Assembly (NCBI GenBank): GCA_016214785.1
Contig: JACRNV010000016.1
Location: 1 to 51,672 of the forward strand
Reading direction: 5' to 3'
DNA: 51,672 bases
Origin: Methanobacteriota archaeon
Lineage (GTDB): Archaea; Thermoplasmatota; Thermoplasmata; SG8-5; JACRNV01
The notes under the pieces: model-generated
Database searches by the model: none
What the model saw: the letters and a program-made list of their open reading frames with translations, nothing else
What the model was told of the DNA's origin: nothing
Position numbers and translations under genes: made by a program
In this document: in pieces, positions 6,051-13,305 of the stretch
Numbering within the stretch: the first letter of the stretch is position 1
Layout: the number at the start of each line of letters is the position of its first letter

Positions 6051-9044
6051 ATGGGCGCATCACTGTTCGGCAGGGAAAGGGAGATCGAGGCCCTGGGCCA
6101 GAGGCTGGACGGCGCCCTGGGCGGCGCGGGCTCAACGACCATAGTCTCGGGCGAGGCGGGCGTCGGCAAGTCGCGCCTCGTGGCGGAGTTCAGCAAGCTC
6201 GCGGAGGCCAAGGGGTTCGCGGTCCTCACCGGCGTGGCGGCGTCCGAGCGCAACCAGCCGTTCCAGGTGTTCTCCCGCGCCCTTGACGCCGCAGCGGGCA
6301 AGCCGCTCTTCACCGAGGTCGAGTACGCGCGGTTCGACCGGGTCTTTGCCATGGGCGAGGGCGGCGAGGTCGCGGCCAGCGCCGAGGCCAGCGGCGCCCA
6401 GGATGCGAGCTCCACCAAGTTCGGCGAGGTGCTCGCCGCCGTGCAGGGATTCGTCCGCGACTCCTTCGCCGGCTCCAGCGAGGCGGCCGGGCTGGGGAGG
6501 CTCGAGTTCGGGGAGACCAAGGCCATCATCGAGAGGGCGGGCGGGACGTTCATCATCGGCGTCATCACGGGCGCCGAGCATCCCGACATGGGCGCCTCGC
6601 TCAAGAGGGCGGCGCAGGCGGTGGCCGCGCAAGGCAGAGATCCCTCGGCATCCATCGAGGCCAGGCTTCGCGAGCTCGCCGGCGCGAGGTTCCTGGTGAA
6701 GCGCAGGTTCGAGGGCGCGAAGCTCGACAACGAGCGCGCGAGGATAGCGGACAAGGCCCTCTCCACCATCGGCGAAATGTCAAGGTCAAGGCCAGTGGCG
6801 CTGGTCCTCGAGGACATCCACTGGGCCGACGAATCCTCGCTCTTCGTCCTCAGGTACCTGTGCAGGAACGTGGGAGGCCACCGAATCATTATTCTGGTCA
6901 CAATGAGGGCCGATGAGAAGAGCCAGCTGCAAGGCTCAATCGCGAAGATGAAAGAGGAGGGCGGCGCGGCCGAGATGGCGATAGGCAGGCTCGACACGAG
7001 GGGCGTGCGCCAGGTCATCGACTCCATCTACAGCCCGAACAAGTTCCAGGAGGGGTTCTACGAGAAGGTGGCGGGGGAGTGCCGGGGCAACCCGTTCTTC
7101 ATCATCGAGCTCATGCGGCAGATGAAGGATTCGGGTTCCATCGCATCTATCGACGGCAAATGGGCCGTCGTCAACGAGGAGTTCGCCATCCCGAGCACCA
7201 TCGAGGAGGTCGTCCAGGGGCGGCTCGGCGCGCTCGACGCGGACACGATGATGATGGCCGAGTACGCTTCCTGCATCGGCAGGGAGTTCGATTCGGGCGT
7301 TGCCAGATCCCTCGGCAGCCTGGCAGACCCGTCCGGAGCGCTGTCAAAGTTAAACGACTGCGGCGTCCTGGCCATCGACGGCGACAGGTGCGAGTTCACG
7401 CACGCCTTCTTCAGGGACGTCCTCTACAGCAACATCTCGGAGCGGTGGAGGCGCGGGCACCACAAGAGCCTGGGCGAGCACTACGAGAGGTCTCACGAGG
7501 GAAGGCTGCACGACGTCGCCTACGAGCTGGCTCTGCATTTCTCGAGGAGCGCCTCCCATTCGAAGGCGGCCGAGTACTGCGCCCTGGCCGGCGAGAAGGC
7601 CGCTTCGGCGTACTCGCCCGAGCAGGCGGCGAGGTACTTCTCGGACGCCCTCTCCGCGCTGGGGCATCTCGGCGGGGCGGGGTGGACGGCCACAAAGCGC
7701 ATGGAGCTCCTGGACAGGCTCGGGGACATGAAGGACCTGTACGGCGACAAGGGGGGCGCGCTGAAGGACTACAGGGCGATACTGGAAGGCGCGACCCCTG
7801 ACGGCACGCAGGCCAGCGCGCTCAGGAAGATAGGCAACATACTCACCTTGATGGACAGGTATGACGATGCGCTCGCCGAGCTTGCCAAGGGAAAGGAGCA
7901 CGCGCTCAGGGGAGGCAAGCTCGAATATGGCCGGATTATTTCGGCGATGGGCTTCATCTCCTGGCGGAAGGGCCAGCACGACCGGTCAATCGAGCTGCAG
8001 AACGAGGCTCTCGCCGCCATCGAGGGCGAGCCGCATGCCGAAAGGGACAGGGGCGCCATATACGGCCAGATAGGCAACTCCTACTGGTTCAAGGGGGATT
8101 TCAAGTCCGCGCTCGGGTACCACATGAAGGCGCTGGAGATAAGCGAGCGAATGAGGGACCTGAGAGGGACGTGCAGCTCGTACAACAACATCGGCATCAC
8201 TTACATCCGGTTGGGCGACTACGACCAGGCGCTCGTGTGGCTGAGCAAGGCGCTCGAAATAACGAAGGGCCTCGGCGACCTGTGGATATTCGGCAGCACG
8301 AGCGGGAACATGGGGAACATCTACGCGGCCAAGGGGGACAATGCCAGGGCGCTGGAATGCTACGAGTCGGCCCTGAGGGTCTTCGAGAGGATCGGGGACA
8401 AGCAGAGCACTGCGAGCGGCCTCAACAACATAGGGAGCCTCCTCATGGAAATGGGGCGCTACGACGAGGCAGAGGAGCGAACCCTGAGGTCGTATGGAAT
8501 CAGGGAGGCCATCGGCGACAAGCGGGGCATGCGCACGTGCCTGCTCACCCTCGGCAGCATCGCCTACGGGAAGGGGGAATGGGCAAAGTCCCTGGAGTTG
8601 CACGAGAAGGCCCTGAGGCTCGCAGAGGCCGAGGGGGACAAGGTGGTCTTGCTCTATGCGTCTGCCGGCGTCGCGAACGCGCAGGCCAGGACGGGGGACA
8701 TCGAGGCGGCGCGCACCAACGCAATTAAGGCGCGCGACATGGCCACCGCAATGGGCGTGAAGGAGCTGCTGTTCGAGATCCAGCTCACGCTCGGCGAGAT
8801 CGAGGGGGTCTCCGGGAACTGGGACGAGTCCGACAGTATGTTCCAGGCCGGCATCGCGGGGCTCGTTTCGTCGGGGCGCGCATCCAACGTCCCAAAGTAC
8901 CGCATGGAATACGCCGCCATGCTGCGCAAGAAGGGGGATGCTGCCAGGGCGAGGGCCGAGATAGAGAGCGCCGTGGAGGAATACAAGAGGATGGGCGCCA
9001 GGGAGCGGGCGGAGAAGGCGAGGAAGGAGATGGAGAGCCTGTAA
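6051..9044 (+). CDS. AAA/STAND-type ATPase with TPR array
   Basis: This 997-residue cytoplasmic protein has an N-terminal ATPase (AAA_16 type) with Walker A GEAGVGKS at 34-41 and Walker B ALVLEDIHWAD at 250-260. It ends in about ten or more TPR repeats from about residue 590 to 980, for example YNNIGITYIRLGDYDQAL. The layout resembles MalT/LuxR-like or cyclase-associated signalling ATPases, but I see no DNA-binding or cyclase domain. An Ala/Gly/Ser-rich insertion with a small alpha/beta segment (FGETKAIIERAGGTFIIGVITG) splits the ATPase at about 105-235. GAGGGGCGG precedes the ATG. It stands alone and is probably an NTP-driven scaffold or signal switch; the ligand is unknown. Confidence 0.85.
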   Translation: MGASLFGREREIEALGQRLDGALGGAGSTTIVSGEAGVGKSRLVAEFSKLAEAKGFAVLTGVAASERNQPFQVFSRALDAAAGKPLFTEVEYARFDRVFAMGEGGEVAASAEASGAQDASSTKFGEVLAAVQGFVRDSFAGSSEAAGLGRLEFGETKAIIERAGGTFIIGVITGAEHPDMGASLKRAAQAVAAQGRDPSASIEARLRELAGARFLVKRRFEGAKLDNERARIADKALSTIGEMSRSRPVALVLEDIHWADESSLFVLRYLCRNVGGHRIIILVTMRADEKSQLQGSIAKMKEEGGAAEMAIGRLDTRGVRQVIDSIYSPNKFQEGFYEKVAGECRGNPFFIIELMRQMKDSGSIASIDGKWAVVNEEFAIPSTIEEVVQGRLGALDADTMMMAEYASCIGREFDSGVARSLGSLADPSGALSKLNDCGVLAIDGDRCEFTHAFFRDVLYSNISERWRRGHHKSLGEHYERSHEGRLHDVAYELALHFSRSASHSKAAEYCALAGEKAASAYSPEQAARYFSDALSALGHLGGAGWTATKRMELLDRLGDMKDLYGDKGGALKDYRAILEGATPDGTQASALRKIGNILTLMDRYDDALAELAKGKEHALRGGKLEYGRIISAMGFISWRKGQHDRSIELQNEALAAIEGEPHAERDRGAIYGQIGNSYWFKGDFKSALGYHMKALEISERMRDLRGTCSSYNNIGITYIRLGDYDQALVWLSKALEITKGLGDLWIFGSTSGNMGNIYAAKGDNARALECYESALRVFERIGDKQSTASGLNNIGSLLMEMGRYDEAEERTLRSYGIREAIGDKRGMRTCLLTLGSIAYGKGEWAKSLELHEKALRLAEAEGDKVVLLYASAGVANAQARTGDIEAARTNAIKARDMATAMGVKELLFEIQLTLGEIEGVSGNWDESDSMFQAGIAGLVSSGRASNVPKYRMEYAAMLRKKGDAARARAEIESAVEEYKRMGARERAEKARKEMESL

Positions 9045-9229
9045 GAATGGATGAAATGCCCGCAATCCGATATCAACTTCCTTCGTGGCATTGACGGCCA
9101 GCCATAATGGGAAGATGCGAGTCTTCGATATTCATTGCGCCCCCTCCCGCTCGGAATCGCCTGCGTCCCGTACCGAAAGCATTATCCTCCCCGTACCCCA
9201 TGGTGTTGGCACACGAGAGGCGGACAAAC

Positions 9230-9517
9230 ATGGCCGAAGGCGACAAGGACGACAGGAGCAACACGGTTTTCATCGGAAAGAAGCCGACCATGGATTACGT
9301 CATGGCAGTGGCCATCCAGTTCAGCAGGGCCGACGAGGTAGTCATCAAGGCGCGGGGCAGGGCCATCAGCGCCGCCGTGGACGTGGCCGAGATCGTGCGG
9401 AGCAGGATCAACAAGGACGTCAAGGTGAAGAACATCGTCATCTCCACCGAGAAGCTCGAGGGGGAGGGCGGCCGCGTATCGAACGTCTCGTCCATTGAGA
9501 TATTCCTGGTCAAGTAG
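9230..9517 (+). CDS. albA: Alba nucleic-acid-binding protein
   Basis: At 95 residues this is a normal-length Alba, the abundant archaeal chromatin and RNA-binding protein that acts as a dimer. Family signatures are visible: the [16 protein letters not shown] start, the [14 protein letters not shown] helix, and the [14 protein letters not shown] strand. The lysines in GKKP are the usual nucleic-acid contact site and acetylation target. The start is the ATG at 9230 with GAGAGGCGG upstream; a longer open frame from 9107 would add a non-conserved extension. It is preceded by the ATPase-TPR gene and followed by a gene remnant on the other strand. Confidence 0.95.
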   Translation: MAEGDKDDRSNTVFIGKKPTMDYVMAVAIQFSRADEVVIKARGRAISAAVDVAEIVRSRINKDVKVKNIVISTEKLEGEGGRVSNVSSIEIFLVK

Positions 9518-9552
9518 GCGCCCTCCTGTCTTCGCGGTGAGGGACATTTACA

Positions 9553-9632
9553 AATGCGAGACCGCTCAATCCAGGCATTCCGATTTAAAGAGGCGTTAAA
9601 GGCATTGCTCAATCCTGTTCGTTGAAACATTG
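9553..9632 (-). pseudogene. Remnant of a YdjM-like gene 5' end
   Basis: About 80 bases resemble the leader and first codons of the membrane-protein gene that starts at 5935. Both have GTTTCA, CGAA, AGG and GCAATGCC in the leader, then codons for MP(V/L)TPL, a short gap and IG(I/M)PGL. In this copy the seventh codon is TAA where the intact gene has CAC, and similarity fades after about 16 codons. It is therefore a non-coding fragment, either a truncated duplicate or the leftover of a deleted paralogue. Confidence 0.65.
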
Positions 9633-9678
9633 TAGCGGTGCCCAAACCCTTTTCTCCCCCTATGCATATTCCGTTCTC

Positions 9679-10194
9679 ATGTCAGACGGTCTCGACATCG
9701 TCGCCGGCCTCATGGCTCTCTCCGCGCGCACGGCCCCCAAGGCCGCAGGCAAGGACTTCATCGAGGTCAAGGTCCTCAGGGGGAAGGACAAGGACGCCGT
9801 GGGGAATGACATGCTGAGGATTGCCAAGGAGCGCAAGAATGCCGGCTTCGCGCGCGACGGCAAGAGCGTGAGCGACTCGCGCTCGCTCGTGCTCATCGGC
9901 CTGAGGAAGCACGAGGCGCTCGGGCTGGACTGCGCCGCCTGCGGCCACAAGTGCAAGGGCATGAAGCAGGGCTCGGTGAAGGCAGACTTCTCCGGCCCGA
10001 GCTGCGCCATCCGCGTCCTGGACATGGGGATCGCCATCGGCTCGGCGGTCAAGACGGCGAGCATCCACAACGCCGACAACAGGGTGATGTACCGCGCGGG
10101 CGTCTCGGCCAAGAGGCTCGGTCTCATCGAAGCTGATTTCGTGATGGGCATACCGCTGAGCGGCACTGGAAAAAGTATATACTACGACCGCTGA
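9679..10194 (+). CDS. DUF2148 ferredoxin-domain protein
   Basis: This 171-residue protein matches the DUF2148 family, often annotated as a ferredoxin-domain protein. Four cysteines cluster in the middle (CAACGHKCKG, then SCAIR), enough for a small Fe-S or zinc site. The conserved DMGIAIGSAVKTA and the C-terminal GIPLSGTGKSIYYDR stretch are present. The reaction is unknown; members are frequent in anaerobes. The ATG at 9679 starts the conserved region, and the open frame upstream adds only unlikely sequence. Its 3' end overlaps the convergent phosphoesterase gene by 13 bases. Confidence 0.85.
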   Translation: MSDGLDIVAGLMALSARTAPKAAGKDFIEVKVLRGKDKDAVGNDMLRIAKERKNAGFARDGKSVSDSRSLVLIGLRKHEALGLDCAACGHKCKGMKQGSVKADFSGPSCAIRVLDMGIAIGSAVKTASIHNADNRVMYRAGVSAKRLGLIEADFVMGIPLSGTGKSIYYDR

Positions 10195-10937
10195 GGGGCC
10201 ATCAGGTCGCGGCGCTTCCCGAGCGCCGTCCCATCCAGCATGTAGATTGTCGCCTCTTTCAAATCGACGATTTTCTGTCTGAACAGCGGGCCGAGGATTG
10301 GCTCGCCCTCGACGTTCACGGGGCTGCCGCCGCAGTACGAGTTGTAGGCTGGCATCAAAACCATCTCGCCTTCGGCGCGCGGGTACCTCTTCCCGCCCGA
10401 GAACGGGGCGCGCAGCCAGCAGCGCTCCGACCACGCGCGCCCGAGCCCGTCGCGGAAGGTGACGACGGGGTGGCTGTGCGCGACCAGCAGCAGCGGGGCG
10501 GACATGACCTTCTTCGATGGCCACGAATGGCCGTGGCATATCCCCGCATCGCCGATGCGCAGCCCAGTCGTGGGGTGAACCTTGATATTGGGGGGCGCCA
10601 GCTCCTCTATGAGCGCGTCGTGGTTGCCCTTGACGATTTCAACCTCTCCGTAGGCGCCGAGCATGGCGGAGAAGAAGAGCGGCAGCTCCCTTCGCTCACG
10701 GAATGATGCAAGGGGGATGTTGTGCCTCACGTCGCCGGCGAATACGAGGCGCTTCGCGCGCGTACGGCTCGCGAGCGCCGAAAGCTCCTCGGCGAACTTC
10801 CTCGTCCTCGACGGCAGGTGGATGCCCCTGAGAGCCATCTCGCGCTCGATGCCCATGTGCAGGTCTGCGACGACGAGCATCTTCTCCTCCGGGACGTGGA
10901 AGGCCGGCGTGCCGTGGACGGGAGACGGGCTTTTCAT
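10182..10937 (-). CDS. ICC-like metallophosphoesterase (copy 2)
   Basis: This is a calcineurin-like phosphoesterase of the COG1407 type, 251 residues. Metal-binding motifs appear in order: ADLHMG, GDVRHN, GNHD, HGHSW and AHSHP. The substrate is unknown. The ATG at 10937 overlaps the TGA of the upstream phosphoesterase gene as ATGA, so the two are translationally coupled. The two proteins are paralogues sharing VVADLH(L/M)G, the GNHD loop and the GH segment, although they have diverged. The C-terminal half has its own conserved-looking segment (MPAYNSYCGGSPVN). It is convergent with the DUF2148 gene, and their ends overlap. Confidence 0.88.
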   Translation of the reverse strand: MKSPSPVHGTPAFHVPEEKMLVVADLHMGIEREMALRGIHLPSRTRKFAEELSALASRTRAKRLVFAGDVRHNIPLASFRERRELPLFFSAMLGAYGEVEIVKGNHDALIEELAPPNIKVHPTTGLRIGDAGICHGHSWPSKKVMSAPLLLVAHSHPVVTFRDGLGRAWSERCWLRAPFSGGKRYPRAEGEMVLMPAYNSYCGGSPVNVEGEPILGPLFRQKIVDLKEATIYMLDGTALGKRRDLMAPQRS

Positions 10938-11653
10938 CCCATCGCCCCCAGCGCCGCCACCTTGCCGAACCTCAGCAGCCCCTTCTCGGTCATGGCCGCA
11001 GCCTCGAACGACGAGAAGCTCTCTATCATCGGCGACAGCGGCTCGGCCTCCGGCGGGAGGACGTTCCTGCCGAAGGCGATGGGGCTCAGTGGCGGGAGGA
11101 CGACCATCTTCAGCTTCCTGCTCCATAGGAAGCACGGCAGCGAAATCCCCGCGCCGAGGGGCTCGCGCGTCTTGATGAACGGGTGCTCGTGGCCGATTAC
11201 GAGCCAGCCGGAGCGCTTCACTGTCTCGTGGCCGTGCGCGAAGGCGATGCCCGCGACCTTCGCGCTGTTTTTCAATTTGATGCCTTCTCTCGACAGGATG
11301 GTGGCAAGGAAATTGTCATGATTGCCACGCAAGACATCAACCTTCTTCACCGACGACCTGAGGAACCAGATGATTTCGAGAATCTCGTCCCACTCCTGGC
11401 GCAGGTTGCGGTCGTATGTGTGCTTCAGGTCGCCGTTGACGATGAAGCGGTCCGGAGAATATCTCTCGACGATGCGCCCCAGCCTGCGCATGATGACCTC
11501 GCGCTGGACCGAGGGCATCCCAGCGCCCTCCCTGCGCGCCGCGGCCTCGTAGCCGAGGTGCAGGTCGGCGACGACATAGGTTCCGCTCTCCGGGAGCCAT
11601 GCGCCGCCCTCGCGCGTTATCTCGAGGCCTGGGAGGAGCTTGATGCCGTTCAC
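10934..11653 (-). CDS. ICC-like metallophosphoesterase (copy 1)
   Basis: This is a calcineurin-like phosphoesterase of about 239 residues, COG1407 type. The metal-ligand motifs ADLHLG, NGDLKH, GNHD, HGHE and GHEHP are all present, so it should be active on an unknown phosphoester. In many genomes this family lies near DNA ligase or helicase genes, but not here. The start is uncertain: a TTG at 11662 and a GTG at 11653 are both possible. I prefer the GTG because GGGG lies about 10 bases upstream of it, with a TATA-like CATATACC further up. It is the first gene of a coupled pair. Confidence 0.85.
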   Translation of the reverse strand: MNGIKLLPGLEITREGGAWLPESGTYVVADLHLGYEAAARREGAGMPSVQREVIMRRLGRIVERYSPDRFIVNGDLKHTYDRNLRQEWDEILEIIWFLRSSVKKVDVLRGNHDNFLATILSREGIKLKNSAKVAGIAFAHGHETVKRSGWLVIGHEHPFIKTREPLGAGISLPCFLWSRKLKMVVLPPLSPIAFGRNVLPPEAEPLSPMIESFSSFEAAAMTEKGLLRFGKVAALGAMG

Positions 11654-11742
11654 GGAGCACAATCCCCGGAGGGGTATATGGGGGTTGCGCCGAGCGGGTT
11701 TACGCTAGGTAGGCGCGGCCGGGCATCGGATTCGAACCCGGC

Positions 11743-13041
11743 TCACAGCCCCAGCACTTCGCTGTACCCGCCCATGTCCATGAAGCCGTGGCCCGAGATG
11801 TTGAATGCGATGCACTTCTCCTCCTTCCTCTCCTTGCACGCGAGCGCTTCGTCGATGGCGCACGCGACCGAGTAGGCGCTCTCGGGCGCGGGCAGGAACC
11901 CCTCGGTCCGGACGAACGTCCTGGCGTGCTCGAAGACGTGCTTCTCGTCCGCCGGGTAGGCAATAGTGTCGATGATTCCGTGCTTCCTCAGCAGGCTGAG
12001 CACCGGCGCGGCCGCATGGTACCTCAGGCCGTCGCCCTTTATCGGCCTCATCTCCTTCCTGTGCCCGAGGGTGTACATCTTCATCATCGGCGTCAGCTCG
12101 GCGTGGTCGGCGAAGTCGTACTTGTACTCGCCCGTCAGATTGGGGGCGACCTCGCTCTGCGCGGCGATGAACCTGATATCCCTCTTCTTGGTGAGCCTGT
12201 CCCCGACGAACGGTAGCGCGAAGCCGCCGAAGTTGCTGCCGCCGCCGAGGCAGGAGATGACCACGTCGGGATAGTCCTCGGCAATCTCGAACTGCTTCTG
12301 CGCCTCGAGCCCGATGACGGTCTGGTGCATGAGGACGTGGTTGAGCACCGAGCCCAGGGAATAGATGGTCTTGTCGTCGTTCTTCGCCACCTCCAGGCCC
12401 TCGGAGACCGCTATCCCCAGAGAGCCCGGGTGCTTCGGGTTCTGATTGTAGAGCGCCCTGCCCGCCCCGGTCAGATTGCTCGGGGACGCATGGACCTCGG
12501 CGCCATAGAGCTTCATGAGGTTCTTGCGGTCATGCTTCCAGTCGTGGACCGCGCGCACCCAGAACACTATCGACGGGAGCCCGACGAGGCTCGCACCGTA
12601 GGCGAGCGCCGTCCCCCACTGCCCCGCCCCGGTCTCGGTGCTTATCCTCTCGTAGCCTTCCTTCTGGGCGTAGTAGGCCTGCGCGAGCGCTGTGTTGACC
12701 TTGTGGCTGCCGGTGGGGCTGTAGAACTCGGCCTTGTAGTAGAGCCTCGCGGGGGTCTTGAGCGCCTTCTCAAGCCTCTTCGCGCGGAAGAGCTGGCGCG
12801 GCCTTCCGGCCTGCACGTACAGCTCCCTCACGGGCTCGGGTATGTCTATCCACTTGTCGGGCGAGAACTCCTGCCTCAGGCACTCGCCGAGCAGCATCTC
12901 GGGCAGCGCCTTCACCCTGCTCTCGCCGTGCTCCGGGTCCTTCGGTGGCGACAGCGGCTCCGGAAGGTCGGGCTGGATGTTGTACCAGCGCTTCGGCAGT
13001 TCGTTGTCATTCAACGTTATACCAAGTCTCTTGTCGCTCAT
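11743..13041 (-). CDS. trpB: Tryptophan synthase beta chain, TrpB2 type
   Basis: This PLP enzyme condenses indole with serine to make tryptophan. At 432 residues it is the longer TrpB2 form. The PLP lysine is in GSHKVNTA, the substrate loop is ETGAGQWG, and the phosphate loop is CLGGGSNFGG. TrpB2 proteins carry the extra N-terminal segment seen here and often work without TrpA; some may prefer phosphoserine. No trpA or other trp gene is near. I chose the ATG at 13041, which follows GGGGGTTATTTC; 28 codons of extra upstream frame have low similarity. A TATA-like AAGTATTTTG near 13112-13121 may be its promoter. Confidence 0.93.
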   Translation of the reverse strand: MSDKRLGITLNDNELPKRWYNIQPDLPEPLSPPKDPEHGESRVKALPEMLLGECLRQEFSPDKWIDIPEPVRELYVQAGRPRQLFRAKRLEKALKTPARLYYKAEFYSPTGSHKVNTALAQAYYAQKEGYERISTETGAGQWGTALAYGASLVGLPSIVFWVRAVHDWKHDRKNLMKLYGAEVHASPSNLTGAGRALYNQNPKHPGSLGIAVSEGLEVAKNDDKTIYSLGSVLNHVLMHQTVIGLEAQKQFEIAEDYPDVVISCLGGGSNFGGFALPFVGDRLTKKRDIRFIAAQSEVAPNLTGEYKYDFADHAELTPMMKMYTLGHRKEMRPIKGDGLRYHAAAPVLSLLRKHGIIDTIAYPADEKHVFEHARTFVRTEGFLPAPESAYSVACAIDEALACKERKEEKCIAFNISGHGFMDMGGYSEVLGL

Positions 13042-13125
13042 GAAATAACCCCCACCTGCAGCCATCGGGACTGCCGCAGGCATCGAGGCTGACATGGGCG
13101 GGACGATACAAAATACTTTCCGCAT

Positions 13126-13266
13126 AAGGGGGATTCTTTGTCGATTGTTGCTGGGAGGCGAATCCCCCTTTGAACCCCGACGAAGAATGCCACCAAAAAT
13201 CCTTTCCAGGGGGTCAAGGGGGGAATTGCGATTATAATAAAGGTACAGCGAAGCAATGCCCCTTGA
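13126..13266. repeat. Palindromic intergenic repeat, locus A
   Basis: Two hairpin units lie between the trpB and thrS start regions. The first has perfect 11-base arms, AAGGGGGATTC (13126-13136) and GAATCCCCCTT (13160-13170). The second begins with AATCCTTTCCAGGGGGTCAA (13198-13217) and pairs TCAAGGGG with CCCCTTGA and ATTGC with GCAAT. Related units occur at 23104-23395 and 30926-31190, so this is a dispersed family. Confidence 0.8.
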
Positions 13267-13273
13267 GCATAAG

Positions 13274-13284
13274 GCATATATCCC
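13274..13284 (+). promoter_or_regulatory. TATA box of thrS
   Basis: GCATATATCCC is centred 26 bases before the ATG at 13306, the exact distance for a leaderless archaeal transcript. It lies just beyond the palindromic repeat of locus A. Confidence 0.6.
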
Positions 13285-13305
13285 TATTCTTTTATCGGCT
13301 GCTCA

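Noticed and set aside
5936-7027. Long open frame extending the YdjM-like gene upstream
   Set aside because: It runs antisense through the start of the ATPase-TPR gene and has a composition typical of shadow frames. The conserved protein begins at 5935.
11712-11741. tRNA-like T-arm sequence (GGTTCGAATCC on the minus strand) beside the trpB stop
   Set aside because: Only two of five T-stem pairs form, and no matching acceptor, D or anticodon arms exist upstream, so it is not a tRNA gene. It may be chance or a very old remnant.
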